A DNA stretch of 64,000 nucleotides from Ypsolopha sequella (Eukaryota; Arthropoda; Insecta; Lepidoptera; Ypsolophidae): NCBI GenBank assembly GCA_934047225.1, contig OW203991.1:5642001-5706000 (forward strand), written 5' to 3'. The notes under the pieces were generated by a model that was not told the origin of the DNA, did no database searches, and worked only from the letters and a program-made list of their open reading frames with translations. Numbering within the stretch: the first letter of the stretch is position 1; every line of letters starts with the position of its first letter. The position numbers were made by a program, and so were the translations under genes. Positions 1-10,543 of the stretch are shown here, piece by piece.

Positions 1-399
1 GTAATAATATAAATTTTTTGAAAATTCAAAAAGTTTTGAGTACATGTTTGCGCCTTTTGGAGTCGAAACCCTTGGGCCGTGGGGTCAAGAGGCTAAATGT
101 CTTTTTAAAGAAATTTCCTCACGGCTGGTTGACGTTTCGGGGGACCCAAGAGCTGGCGCATACTTTGGACAACGCCTTAGTTTGGCAATCCAAAGAGGAA
201 ATGCTGCCAGCATTCTGGGAACCCTGCCACAAGACGGCGGCGATCTGGCCAACATTTTTTACTTATTTTAATTTTACTTTAGGAGACATTTTAGTTTTAT
301 AGGTAAATTTGTAAGGTTTAATTTTAGTTTTATTTAAGTTTTTATGTTTCTGTTAATAAATAAAACATTTTTGTGAAACTGTTTAAAAAAAAAAAAAAG
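1..399 (+). mobile_element. 5'-truncated non-LTR retrotransposon, 3' end with poly(A)
   Basis: The 3' end of a LINE second ORF, cut by the window edge or 5' truncation. The frame covering about 8-271 reads APFGVETLGPWG and later AIQRGNAASILGTLP. I recognise this as the extreme C-terminal block that follows the reverse transcriptase in several animal LINE ORF2 proteins. The frame stops at 269-271 and is followed by an AT-rich 3' UTR with AATAAA near 355 and a run of about 14 A at 386-398, as expected for target-primed reverse transcription. The overlapping 94-codon frame from 18 is a shadow of this one. The clade cannot be assigned from so short a piece. A dead fragment, since neither the endonuclease nor the RT is present. 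Confidence 0.6.
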
Positions 400-765
400 T
401 TTTGTGCATTACTATAACCAATTTATCAGTTATTATAAAAAATATACTGATATTTCACTTCTAGAGACAGGTAGCGCTCCAACACTACTGGATTTTGTGA
501 TAATATGTTTTATTTAAATTAGTTAACCTAACCTAACCTAAGTTAACCGTTTTATTTCATTAATCTGATTTAATGCGTGATTACTCAATATCTATATAAT
601 TTTTTGTTCATAATTCCATCTTCATACGTATGTGGTTTTTATATACTATTAATTACTATTAAAAAAATACAAAAGCTGTAGATTTTAGGTTTTTTTATTA
701 ATATTTACAGTTTCATATACTTTTTTTGAGCTTGTATGCGATTTTTATTAAGGATAGGGTCAACC
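400..765. other. unassigned AT-rich stretch
   Basis: No gene or element recognised. It holds three AACCT units at 525-541, the insect telomere pentamer in reverse, too few to call telomeric. Confidence 0.5.
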
Positions 766-1036
766 TATACAACGTGTAACAGAAAAGTGTAACCATATTT
801 GAAGAGCTTATTCAGTCAATGGTATAGAACAACTTTTACTTACGAACAAACTCTGTATCTCAAAAAAATTTTTTTACTGCTTCATAAAAAAATGCAATGC
901 CGCTCGGCTGAAATGTATGGAAGGACAGATTTTTTTTTTGAGATTTCAGGGTTGGCTCCATAGTAAAAGTTGTTCTATATCATTGACTGAATAAGCTCTT
1001 CAAATATGGTTACACCTTTCTGTTACACCTTGTATA
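766..1036. mobile_element. foldback MITE, 75-bp inverted ends
   Basis: Two arms of about 75 bp (766-840 and 962-1036) are inverted copies of each other with only about three mismatches, separated by about 120 bp. Each arm begins TATACAA(C/G)GTGTAACAG. A partial copy of one arm lies at 22126-22174, so this is a dispersed family. There is no coding potential. Its superfamily is not clear because no target duplication was recognised. Confidence 0.7.
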
Positions 1037-1343
1037 TAGACCTAAGTATATATATAAATACATTGTATATATATCTTAAAAATAACTAAGCAGTGTACCT
1101 ACGGCCTTTAGTTATGTAAGCAATAAATATATATAAACATATCTACGTAACATAGACATAATACCTATTAGTTCACATAATATGAATACATACACATAAT
1201 AATTAATAACATACGAGTATCTAAGAATAACATACTTATTATTTATTATAAAAAAATAAAATAAATATTTTATGTATGAATACAGACATTCAATATTTAA
1301 TAACAACAGTTTTACATAAGTACTCCTAATTTTTATATTATAT
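1037..1343. other. unassigned AT-rich stretch
   Basis: Low-complexity TATATA and TTATTA sequence. No gene or element recognised. Confidence 0.5.
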
Positions 1344-1372
1344 CCAATAAACTATACACAAAATTGTTTGTT

Positions 1373-1406
1373 GGCCCGAGGATGTGTTATACGAAACCGG
1401 TCGCCT
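1373..1406 (+). ncRNA. degenerate hammerhead-ribozyme-like motif
   Basis: A possible 3-bp helix I (GGC/GCC) encloses CCGAGGA in the place of the CUGAUGA core. After one extra base come a 3-bp helix II, then GAAACCGGUC, in which ACCGGU would be a loopless palindromic helix III and C the cleavage-site base. Core positions 4 and 7 differ from consensus, so activity is doubtful. It sits between inverted repeats (about 1344-1370 and 1446-1472, sharing ATACACAAAATT). Same design as the motifs near 14.2, 14.4, 16.6 and 33.8 kb. Confidence 0.35.
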
Positions 1407-1475
1407 AAAGAAAAATGAAAATAAATATTTGTGGAATAAAAGTACAAGAATTTTGTGTATAATTTATTGAAGATG

Positions 1476-2700
1476 ATATTCCATCAAAAACCATCAATCG
1501 AATCCATCTAATATCTGGGGGCACGATACTGCCCCCACCAAGACGAGCTAAAGCAAGCGGGGCACTACGTACCTTTTCTCGAAGCATTTCGCCAGATTCT
1601 CGAACCTTCATAGCTTCGGTCTGGATAATACTACAGATACCAAATTCTCAAGATAAGATGTAGTAAGCACTTTTAACAAACACGGTAAGTTTCATTTGTC
1701 TAGCTTTTACACTTTGAATTTTATGAATACCTAAAATACGTCGATTTCGTTACCCACTCACTGATGATCATCAAAACCTCTAGGGTATTTCCTGAATCCT
1801 AAAAAGCTGAAATTTGATATGCAGGCCAAGAGTAGCACAAAAACAACAAGAAAATTAAGAAATCTGTCACTTTCACCCTCCAACCCCTCTTAAGAGGGAT
1901 CCGTTTCTGTATTACTAAAAATATATATTCCCAACTTCCAAAAGTCCTAGAAATCTGAAATTTGTTATGAAGGCTACGATTTGCACACACTCAACGAAAA
2001 TATTAAAATATCTGTAAATTTTACCCTCAAACCGATTCATGGAACTATTGCATGACATAATATTATAAGCCATGGGAGTGTCTGTTTGACGGCCGCGAAA
2101 CGGCCAAGCCATACTTTTTGAGCAAGATGTAGGCCTTGTAGAGTTAGGCATTGTAGAATTAAAAGCTTGGCTCTACACGAGATCTGATAACTTTTTAACA
2201 GTGAAAACGTTATGAGCTTGTGAGTCTTGGCGACCTAGTTTACATGAAATGTTTTTGATGGGATTTATATTATGTAATCGTTTTAAGGTTTTTTAAGATA
2301 GACCTCACGACTGAGAATAGAAAAAGTAATAAATATCCAACATCTCCAAGTCAAAAATGTATTTACTAATGTAACTATTTATTATTTAATTATAACACTT
2401 TTCGTACCTAACAATAAAGCAATTTAATGTCTGGAACCCGTTCTTGTTGAATATGGAACACTTCGCCGGTATTGTCCGTGTTTACGAGATTATATTCCAT
2501 TTAATTCATCCGAGGGGTGTCAACCACTGATTTCCATATACCCATTCACGGTTAGGGTTGCTACGATTTTTAATACTTTACTATTTGCTTGTGATTTTAC
2601 CCACTTAACTCCATTATCGCTAAAACAATATTAAAACAGAACCACCGAAAAAATAATAGTACTACGCAAAGGAGATCCAATCTTCAAGGTGCCCCGGTTC
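1476..2700. other. unassigned stretch
   Basis: No gene recognised. The part from about 1740 to 2050 is a loosely repeated sequence (TGAAATTTG twice, CACTCAACG/CACTCACTG, two pyrimidine-rich blocks) that looks like old repeat DNA. Confidence 0.4.
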
Positions 2701-3384
2701 TGCATTACTAGTTATATCTAGTATTTGCTTCTGCCCGCGGCTTCGCCCGCGTGGCCTACAGGAAACAAATTACATTTTTTTTCAGAAACAAACATTATAA
2801 GTGCTCTAACTCCTTCTGGGAGTCAGAAAAACTCGCATGCTCAGACTACGAACGCGCCCTGCTCGGCCTTCGGCCTCGCGGCCGCGTTCTCCGTCCTCAC
2901 ATGCTCATTTTTAGACCTCACCAGAGTGCCAAACACGGGGACTCACTGATCAAAGTTTTTCCAAAAGAGTGTCAAAATCCCTATCAGTTGTCAAAAAATG
3001 ACAGATTTGAATACGGCAGCGTAATTGGCGACCCCGAATGCCCCTTGATACCGAATTTCATGCAAATCAAAATCCTTTTTTGGACCTGTCAAAAAACTGT
3101 CAAAACCTGTCAAATTCAATTTTTTTTTGTTGATCACTATATTTGAAACCCGAACTCCCTACGATTAGCCGTTCGGGAGATATGGCCGATCAAATGTTTG
3201 GCAATTTTATTTTACGACTTTTTTTTACCGTCATTTAGATCTCGCCGAGCCCTTTTATTAGAGTACCATGAACATGGGTCTAGCATCAGCCGTTTGGGCG
3301 ATACAGGCCGTCAAAGTTTTGACATTAAAAAAAAACTTTTTTGGCACCACCTACCACCTTCCGTTCCAAAGATATTTTGCTGGG
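2701..3384 (+). repeat. dispersed repeat with GC-rich CCCGCGGCTTCGCCCGCG block
   Basis: Begins near a short GC palindrome, GCCCGCGGCTTCGCCCGCG (about 2734), a block seen at ends of many arthropod retroelement-derived repeats. It continues with repeated TGTCAAAA words (about 2975-3115) and a pyrimidine-rich 3' part. The open frames across it (to about 130 codons) have no recognisable domain. Probably the 3' UTR of a LINE. Confidence 0.4.
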
Positions 3385-3475
3385 ATATTGATAGATATAG
3401 ATAGATATATAGACAGATAGATAGATAGATAGATTGTGGATATATAGATAGATAGATACCTCAAAAGGAAAAAAT
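3385..3475 (+). repeat. GATA microsatellite
   Basis: Interrupted runs of GATA/GATATA units over about 80 bp. The antisense open frame here is only the translated microsatellite. Confidence 0.8.
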
Positions 3476-3639
3476 GGAACCCTAATAGGATCACTTGTAT
3501 GGCTGTCTGTCTGTCCGTCTGTTCGTCTGTTCGTCTGTTACAGCCGATTTGCTCTGGCATACATACTTTCAAGAATTTTCATGTCCACTATATTAAATTT
3601 CAAAATAGATGCCATTTTCGCAATTAACGTCCCAAGAAA
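3476..3639 (+). repeat. GTCTGTCTGTCCGTCTG-rich retroelement-like end
   Basis: GTCTG/GTCCG array at 3499-3540 after GGAACCC, a pattern that recurs in this window inside the GGTTCCGTA...CTTGGCCGG repeat. No gene. Confidence 0.4.
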
Positions 3640-4241
3640 CCATAAAAACGACACCCATATTGATATTTACACATTTCAACCTCATCGCACACCAACAGGG
3701 AATGATGGTATTTCACGTCCACTACGTTGTTTTCGTAATAAGCGACCCGATTAACCATACAAACGATACCCATGTTGGTTTTTAGACTTTGTCACCCCAT
3801 TTCCCCCTTTTAGGGGTTGAATTCTGGAAAAGCCTTTTTCACGTCCACCACGTTGGATTTTAAAATCGTTGTTGTTTTCGTAATCAGCGACCCGATAAAC
3901 CATACAAAGGATACCCATGTTGATTATCAGACTTTGTCACCCCATTTCCCCCTTTTATGGGTTGAATTCTGGAAAAGCCTTTTTCACCTCCACCACGTTG
4001 GATTTTAAAATCGTTGTTGTTTTCGTAATCAGCGACCCGATAAACCATACAAACGATACCCATGTTGATTTTCAGACTTTGTCACCCCATTTCCCCCTTT
4101 TAGGGGTTGAATTCTGGAAAAGCCTTTTTCACATCCACTACGTTGGATTTTAAAATCGTTGTTGTTTTCGTAATCAGCGACCCGATAAACCATACAAACG
4201 ATACCCATGTTGATTTTCAGACTTTGTCACCCCATTTCCCC
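3640..4241 (+). repeat. 145-bp tandem array, about 4 copies
   Basis: GTTGAATTCTGGAAAAGC begins at 3816, 3961 and 4106, exactly 145 bp apart. Each unit also carries ATCAGCGACCCGATAAACC and GTCACCCCATTTCCCC. The last three units are close copies and the first is degraded. The open frames of 63-112 codons are the same unit read three times. The array runs directly into the Penelope-like fragment, so it may belong to that element's flank. Confidence 0.85.
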
Positions 4242-4552
4242 AGTTTTCTGTATTCTTCTTTTAAAAGCTTGCTACAAATGTGCTTCGTTGTCGTATCTGG
4301 TATTGCTATTTCTAAGTCTGTAGTAAGATTGTCTATATCTGTTGTATTATTCAGGATTTGTGGGCAATATTTTAATCCCTTTTCTAGCAACATTATTTCG
4401 TCTGTATCAAAATTAACCTTTGTCTTATTATGGAGTCTTTCATAGAAATGGGAAATGTTTAAATTATTTATTTCATGCGATTTATCTATTTCGTTAATGA
4501 TAATTATTTTACTCCATGAGATAGATAAAGAAACTCGAAACAAATTTCTCAT
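4217..4552 (-). pseudogene. Penelope-like element N-terminal coding fragment
   Basis: Reading from 4552 down, the frame contains LLEKGLKYCPQ followed about 15-20 residues on by a DNLTTDLEIAI-like helix and a KLLKEEYRKL stretch. That order (xLLxKGLKY..., then a region with xLxxxxExAI) matches what I know of the region just before the reverse transcriptase in Penelope-like retroelement proteins. The RT and GIY-YIG domains are absent, because the frame runs into the 145-bp array at its 3' side. The first codons lie in one arm of a perfect inverted repeat (4523-4590). A dead fragment. Other retroelement origins are possible. Confidence 0.45.
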
Positions 4553-4590
4553 TAACGTCCATGAGAAATTTGTTTCGAGTTTCTTTATCT
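4523..4590. repeat. perfect 30-bp inverted repeat, 8-nt spacer
   Basis: Arms 4523-4552 and 4561-4590 are perfect reverse complements. The left arm is the 5' end of the Penelope-like frame, so the element end is folded back on itself, as in head-to-head terminal repeats or twin-primed insertions. Confidence 0.9.
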
Positions 4591-4752
4591 ACTCCCAAAC
4601 TCGTACTGCAATAAGGTATTTATAACATCAAGAACTGCGACGTCATAAACAGTTTTGTTGGCAACCCTGAGCATTCCAAATTCAAATCTCAATAAGGGCT
4701 CAGCTTCGTTATTATTCCGGCATCCTGACAGAAATCTTCATGTATTTACAGT

Positions 4753-5488
4753 TTAAGGCGCTATATGCCACAGAAGTGCTGACAGTTTAGAAAAGAAATC
4801 ACTATTTACTTACTAGAATATTTATTGAAAATCTGCAATGAATAGCAATTAACTATTTTTAAATAGTATAGTTTTCATAGACAACGTATTTGATAAGCTA
4901 AAATTTTAACTTATGCCAAAAGCGGCCGTTGTGAGCAAAAGTTAAAATTTTAGCTAATCAAAGACGTTGTCTATGAAAACCATGCTATTTAAAAATAGTT
5001 CATTGCTATATCTATGCATTTACTTGAGCAGATTTTCAAACTTTAAACTTCAAAACTTTTATTTGTTTAGACATAGGTGTACGAATTTTACATGAAAAAT
5101 AATATAATTTGTCAGTTTATGCTCTGTCGTTAGGCGTTCAAATGTAAAGTACAATTATATACAAAGTTATTTACATTAAATATTAGTATATTCTTAAACT
5201 AAATAAAAGCAATATTAACAGGTATCATTCAAATAATTATTATCAATTGTATAGTATATTTTATCAATCAGAAAGTCTTTTAGTTTCATTTTAAATACGT
5301 CAATATTTTCAATTGTTCTGATGGAAGCAGGAAGTTCTATAAACTTTTGAGGTCATTCCGAACATGACGTTCCCGAAGTGAGTAGTACTGTGAAAGCATT
5401 TTATTTTTGTATAAATAATTATTCTAGTAAGTAAATAATGTTTTTTTTTTCTAAAGTGGCTCCACTTTCGCTGCATACAGCGCCTTAA
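4753..5488. mobile_element. TTAA-flanked TIR element (E1)
   Basis: Starts TTAAGGCGCTATATGC and ends with the inverted GCATACAGCGCCTTAA. The inverted similarity extends about 75 bp inward, including TTTACTTACTAGAATA. Non-autonomous. The TTAA ends suggest piggyBac-type targeting, but the terminal bases after TTAA are not those of a classic piggyBac, so the superfamily is open. A second foldback is nested inside at 4823-5040. At its right end it shares one TTAA with element E2. Confidence 0.75.
4823..5040. mobile_element. foldback MITE nested in E1
   Basis: Two arms of about 75 bp, both containing TATTTTTAAATAG and TTTTCATAGACAACG in inverse orientation, enclose a further hairpin around GCTAAAATTTTAACTT. 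No coding potential. A related core recurs near 16.87-16.90 kb. Confidence 0.7.
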
Positions 5489-6173
5489 GGCAATACCAAA
5501 AAAATTTAGTTTTTTCGAATCCATTTACTCCACTATAACGTCATCTACGTATTTCATTTTTAGGTAAATGTTTATTGAGTATTTGATTAAGATTCTCACT
5601 GAAGGAAAACGCGATTGGATGAAATTTTCTCGATAGAATTTACTTCCGAAAAGACATCTAAATTGTTTTATTTTTTCCTATAATTCTGAAATCATAACTA
5701 ATTTAATTGTGAAATTGCATTCCAAATGTGGATATTATGTATTTGTAAAGTCTCTTTGAAAATTTTTTTGACAAAATAGCTTAGTACATTTTATATTAAT
5801 AAAAAACCGAATTTTTGCCACTTTTCCACGAATCCGTCCCATTCGCACTGAGGGTTTTTTCGCTTTTTTTTTTGGTTTATTTTTTTATACCTAGTTAAAT
5901 TTACTTACATATTTAAGAATTTAAAGCCATCCGACTAAAACCACATGGTTTATGCGCGGTATGGCGAGATCGCAAACTTTATGCTAAACTAACTAAACTA
6001 ATTCTAACTTATATTATGTTATATTGAAGAAAATAAAGCTTTATGGCACTTTTTCACTTTTTATTATTATTTAAGTTTTTTAGTATATCTAATGTATGGG
6101 TAGGTATTTCATTTAGTATTAAAGGAAGCATACGGAGTAACAGGGACGCTAAAACTTCTACATATCGCCTTAA
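5485..6173. mobile_element. TTAA-flanked element (E2)
   Basis: Starts TTAAGGCAATACC and ends ATATCGCCTTAA. The left part reappears inverted at about 55640-55849, and the right part (TGAGGGTTTTTTCGC, GGAGTAACAGGGACGCTAAAAC) reappears in E4. Non-coding and 689 bp long. Same family as E3-E10 in end structure. Confidence 0.65.
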
Positions 6174-6351
6174 CGGTAAGTAATATGTAAATAGAGTATT
6201 TTGACGACTCCTTCTCGGTAATATTAACGAGTAAATACGGATAACTGGATTTAATAGCCTGTTGTTTACTGGGGGGGGGGGGGATTAACTCTGTAAACGT
6301 ATTTGCATTGGTATTTCGTATTTCGTAAATATGATGAAATTTATAACATAA
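6174..6351. other. unassigned, with poly-G run
   Basis: No gene. A run of about 13 G lies at about 6271-6283. Confidence 0.4.
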
Positions 6352-6720
6352 TAGTAGTTTATGCTACAAGGGCGCAAAGGAATAAAATACGAGGACGATT
6401 TAAAACACGAGCGTAGCGAGTAGTTTATTGCTCTTACGCCCGTGTATCATACTACGTTTTTCAATGCATAGTGTGAGGAAATAAAACAAATATAATCTTG
6501 TGAACTTTAAATTATAATTGGCTCAAAAGGACTGTATTCAGAGCCGTTAAACAGTGAAAAAAAAGGATAACATTTATGGTACACAGGAAAGGCTGCAGGT
6601 TAGCCAACCATTGTAAATAAATAAAAAAAATATATATTGAAGCCCTAGGGCAAAATAATCGACTTTCTGTTCGGTTTTGATGCATAAAAAGTGGGCCTTT
6701 ACAAGCACTTGCATTGAAAA
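6352..6720 (+). repeat. TAGTAGTTTATGC repeat, copy R1
   Basis: Starts TAGTAGTTTATGCTAC and ends GCATTGAAAA. The first 130 bp form an imperfect hairpin: GGGCG...ACGAGCGTAGCGAG on one side, TTACGCCCGTGTATCATACTAC on the other. The rest is a less structured tail with GAAAGGCTGCAGGTTAGCC and AAGCCCTAGGGCAAAA. Antisense frames of 60-113 codons recur only because the repeat recurs. Three more copies lie at 7075, 7303 and 14618. Confidence 0.8.
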
Positions 6721-6885
6721 TTGAAAAGATAGTGTCATGCATGTCAAATTGTCAACCCTTGATTTTCGCTCTCGCTCTGAAGGTTGAACTTAAATTGTGT
6801 CTTAAGTGTTTGAGGTCGCGGGTCTAAACGTGAAAATATTTTTTTCACCTCACTAGCTTGAAAAGTTGTATGTGTCACACTAGAG

Positions 6886-7004
6886 CAAATTTATTTTGTT
6901 TTTTGTGCCGTTGAATCCCTCACCACGCTCAGGATTCTAACTTAGAATCATCCTTCGCTTGCTCGGGATTCAAACACGGCACTAGCAACAAAAAAAAACT
7001 TTTG
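6886..7004. repeat. short foldback (about 115 bp)
   Basis: GAGCAAA...GTGCCGTTGAATCCC on the left pairs with GGGATTCAAACACGGCAC...TTTGCTC on the right, and both arms carry runs of T or A. No gene. Confidence 0.6.
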
Positions 7005-7074
7005 CTCTCTTGTTGCACAAATAACTATTTTTATATGATAGGTTTTCTTTTTATTGTTTTTTAACTAATACTTA

Positions 7075-7300
7075 TAGTAGTTTATGCTACAAGGGCGAAA
7101 AGGAATAAATTACGAGGACGATTTAAAACACGAGCGTAGCGAGTGTTTTAAACGTAACCGAGTAATTTATTGCTCTTACGCCCGTGTATCATACTACGTT
7201 TTTCAATGCATAGTGTGAGGAAATAAAACAAATATAATCTTGTGAACTTTAAATTATGATTGGCTCAAAAGGACTATATCCAGAGCCATTAAACAGTGGA
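7075..7300 (+). repeat. TAGTAGTTTATGC repeat, copy R2 (3'-truncated)
   Basis: Matches R1 from its start to the AAACAGTGGA region, then stops where R3 begins, so R2 and R3 are in direct tandem. Confidence 0.8.
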
Positions 7301-7302
7301 AA

Positions 7303-7690
7303 TAGTAGTTTATGCTACTAGGGCGAAAAGGAATAAATTACGAGGACGATTTAAAACACGAGCGTAGCGAGTGTTTTAAACGTAACCGAGTAATTTATTG
7401 CTTTTACGCCCGTGTATCATACTACGTTTTTCAATGCATAGTGTGAGGAAATGAAAACAAATATAATCTTGTGAACTTTAAATTATAATTGGCTCAAAAG
7501 GACTGTATCCAGAGCCGTTAAACAGTGGAAAAAAAAGTATAACATCTATAGTACACAAGAAAGGCTGCAGGTTAGCCAACCATTGTAAATAAATAAAAAA
7601 AAAATAATAAAGCCCTAGGGCAAAATAATCGACTTTTTGTTCGGTTTTGATGCATAAAAAGTGGGCCTTTACGAGCACATGCATTGAAAA
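7303..7690 (+). repeat. TAGTAGTTTATGC repeat, copy R3
   Basis: Full-length copy ending GCATTGAAAA. It is followed at 7692-7850 by a second copy of only the distal third (from CATTTATGGTACACAGGAAAGG to GCATTGAAAA), which shows unequal duplication inside the family. Confidence 0.8.
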
Positions 7691-7691
7691 T

Positions 7692-7850
7692 AGGTATTAC
7701 ATTTATGGTACACAGGAAAGGTTGCAGGTTAGCCAACCATTGTAAATAAATAAAAAAATAATAATAATAAAGCCCTAGGGCAAAATAATCGACTTTCTGT
7801 TCGGTTTGGATGCATAAAAAGTGGGCCTTTACGAGCACTTGCATTGAAAA
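7692..7850 (+). repeat. partial duplicate of the R3 tail
   Basis: Repeats the last 160 bp of R3 with a few substitutions and a longer AATAAT run. Confidence 0.8.
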
Positions 7851-7920
7851 ATAAATAATGTAATTCTGTAAGACTTCATTAATATACCATACGATCACAG
7901 GTAATAATGCCAAAAAAAAT

Positions 7921-8117
7921 TAATGTGGAAAAGGGGCCGAGTTCAGTACAAAGGCAGCGCAGGATTCTCGGCTTCGCTAAAATAATAGAGATCAAATTGG
8001 GTGCCAAGGTTCCACGGGATTCCTTAAGTCACCCCATTTGATCTCAATTCTTTTTTTAAGTAAGCCGACAATTCTTCTTGGCCTTTGTATCGAACTCGGC
8101 CCCTTTTTCACATTTAT
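7921..8117. mobile_element. foldback MITE, about 80-bp arms
   Basis: AAAGGGGCCGAGTTC...ACAAAGGC on the left is mirrored by GCCTTTGTATCGAACTCGGCCCC on the right. GAGATCAAAT and ATTTGATCTC flank the centre. Non-coding. Confidence 0.7.
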
Positions 8118-8225
8118 GTTTTATGTCAATTTATATCATAGATTTTTGTAAATTTGTATTTAAATACTATGCCCAAAAAGCGTGTATTTGTGCCCGAAGA
8201 ACAGCGATAGGGCTTTTCAAGTTGG

Positions 8226-8345
8226 GAGGTAATAATCGTCGGTGAAACGCGGGTGTACCAAGTGTGGACTGTGACTTGCATTTCACAGTTCACACTCGGA
8301 ACGCATCTGACACCCCCTCGGGGATTCATGTCGTGACGATTTCTT
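8226..8345 (+). repeat. dispersed repeat ending CCCCCTCGGGGATTCATGTCGTGACGAT
   Basis: About 110 bp is shared with 46040-46142 in the same orientation, including GTGTACCAAGTGTG and CAGTTCACACTCGG, then ACACCCCCTCGGGGATTCAT. A small internal hairpin (AAGTGTG / CACACTC) is visible. The antisense open frame is not credible as a gene. Confidence 0.65.
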
Positions 8346-9428
8346 TGTTCTATTTACCATTTCTTATCATTAATAATTAGTTACGTACCTAAAACATTTG
8401 TGGAAAGTTTCAGCCCAATCAGTTTAGTAGTAGGTATGTATACCTTTATCTAATCATATAAATAATGTTTTTCTATTAACTATTTCTTATTATAAAAAAA
8501 TTGGTCCCTGACACATTTGTGCAAAGTTTCAGCCTGATCCGTTCAGTAGTGGTTCCTGTTGATGGTAGTCAGATATAAACGACCAACTTAACTTGGCACT
8601 TTTTAAACTCCATACATCCAAGCGTCTAATTAAATTGGACGGTTATAACTTCAACAATAATTAATAATACGTTATTTTCTGAATTTGTCCTCTGTATACG
8701 CTCAATGATTTACTTTTATGCTTAATGTTGAGTTTCTAAGTTTCCTGGAAGTGCTTTAGGTTTTATATGAGTGAGGGAGTCAGTGATAAAAATAGCTATT
8801 TTAGGACGTGAATATCTCAAGCTCTATTAAATTGATTTTAGGTACTCACGGGCAAAGATTTCAAAACTAAAGATAAGCCCTTATCGTAGTATGACAGCAC
8901 CAAGATGTTTCCACCTTTAAATGGATGACGCTCACACGTTTGGAATCAGTCCTCATCTGAACACAGTGATAGTGCACTTAAAGTTTCGAATTTTTACGAC
9001 TTTAGTAGTCTGATCAGTTTGCTCACTGTAGATAGACAGATTGCGCCTTCATATTGTGCGCGCATCGGCATTATGTTAATGCACACATACAAAAACAATG
9101 CAATAGATTTTAGGTGCCAGGGCTCATCTAACCTTTTGAAATCTTTGCTCACGGGCACCTTTACATGCATGCAGAATTTCAACTTCGTAGGTACAATAGC
9201 AAATGACTTATGAGCCAATATAGGGGGGTTGAAAGAAGTTCGAAATAGTTCGTGTAATATAACATACGGCTGTTGCGCCCGGCCTTTTCTTCATAGAACT
9301 CGGCGGACACGCTGCCGTGTGTCTACTTACAAGATACGAGTACAAAGGTATTAAATTAAAAAAAACAAATGGTTGTTGGCGATCTAAATATTGTGCTCAG
9401 GTTATAAAAAAATATTTCGTTGCAGAAT
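8346..9428. other. unassigned stretch with retroelement-like 3' UTR words
   Basis: 8395-8580 has two copies of ACATTTGTG(G/C)AAAGTTTCAGCC, a word common in LINE tails. 8800-9230 has open frames on both strands, but no domain, start context or splice signals that I trust. Confidence 0.35.
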
Positions 9429-9790
9429 TTGCAAATTCAAATTCAATTCAAATTCAAATTCAAATAGTTTATTTTGCAAAGCAGGAATAGATATATACAC
9501 TTTTTACACATCAAATTTAATCTAATAAAGAAAAAATATGTAATAAAATAATAAATGTACATGAACTAAATTAAAGGTTTATTTAATTTATGTAGCAATA
9601 TATTTACGATTAAAATGATAGTTAAAATACATATTATACAAGGTAAAATCCAATCAGCCGCCCGAACCCATACCGGAGACCCGGCCAGGGACCAGGAACA
9701 AGGTTCAATGATCACCAACCGAGCCCCCAGCACGAATCCAGGCGGCCGACCAAATCCCATCCTATATACTACATACTAATAGGTTACATA
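9429..9790 (-). mobile_element. LINE 3' end, tail family T
   Basis: Reverse orientation. The terminal array of AAATTC units (9429-9465) adjoins TGCAAAATAAACTATTTG. Further in are CCTGGCCGGGTCTCCGG and TTGGTCGGCCGCCTGGATTCG-like blocks. Matching tails lie at 23510-23716 and 53135-53462 on the + strand. Only the 3' UTR is present. Confidence 0.65.
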
Positions 9791-10015
9791 TATAAATACA
9801 TGCCTATCTCCGCCCATTCCATTAGTCTTGCTAAGAAGATTGCTTGCAAATTTGTTGCACATACAGGATGTCCCATAAGTAGTGCTCCAAACGAAAACCA
9901 TAGATAGCTGAGCCATGCCCAGTCAGAATAACCCAACGTGATGAAATTTCTAGTATTGCTACCTTTTATTATTTTTTTTAACGAAATAAGTCAGGTATTC
10001 TCCTCGGCCATTCCT

Positions 10016-10490
10016 CAGTGTTTAAAGACAAAAGTCTTCAACCAGTGCGTTCTGCCGATCATGACTTACTGTGCCGAAACGTGGACACTGACGGTTGGAC
10101 TAGTTCACCGATTCAAAGTCGCTTAGCGAGCTATGGAGCGGGCTATGCTCGGAGTTTCTTTGATGGATCATATCAAAAATGAGGTGATTCGTCAAAGAAC
10201 CAAAATCATCGACATAGCCTCTAAGATAAGCAAGCTGAAGTGGCAGTGGGCTGGCCACATCAGCCGAAGAACCGATAACCGATGGGGGAGAAAGGTTCTC
10301 GAGTGGAGACCACGAACCGGCAGACGCAGTGTAGGACGCCCGCCAGCTCGCTGGACTGACGATCTAAAAAAGATTGCCGGTAGTGGCTGAATGAGGATGG
10401 CCGAGGATAGAAAAATGTGGCGTGCCCTTGGAGAGGCCTATGTCCAGCAGTGGACCGATATTGGCTGATGGTTTGGATTCTTTTATAATT
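10016..10490 (+). pseudogene. RTE-type LINE ORF2, C-terminal end (decayed)
   Basis: The frame reads VLPIMTYCAETW, then MERAMLGVSL, KLKWQWAGHISRR, GRPPARWTDDL and GEAYVQQWTDIG. This is the conserved C-terminal tail of lepidopteran RTE-type endonuclease/reverse transcriptases. Two in-frame stops break it: TAG at 10124-10126, where relatives have Gln, and TGA at 10388-10390, where Trp is expected. The normal stop follows at 10466-10468. The endonuclease and RT core are missing, so this is a 5'-truncated dead copy. Confidence 0.75.
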
Positions 10491-10543
10491 CTTTTGTGAC
10501 AGTGGACACGCGTTTTTCATTTTATTTACTCATAATGTTATCG

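Noticed and set aside
525..541. Telomere-like AACCT repeat
   Set aside because: Only three units; insect telomeric arrays are far longer, and a retroelement or chance origin is enough.
7478..7913. Conserved antisense protein (LQWLANLQPFLCT) seen in several copies
   Set aside because: The similarity comes from the underlying repeat, and frames shift and truncate between copies.
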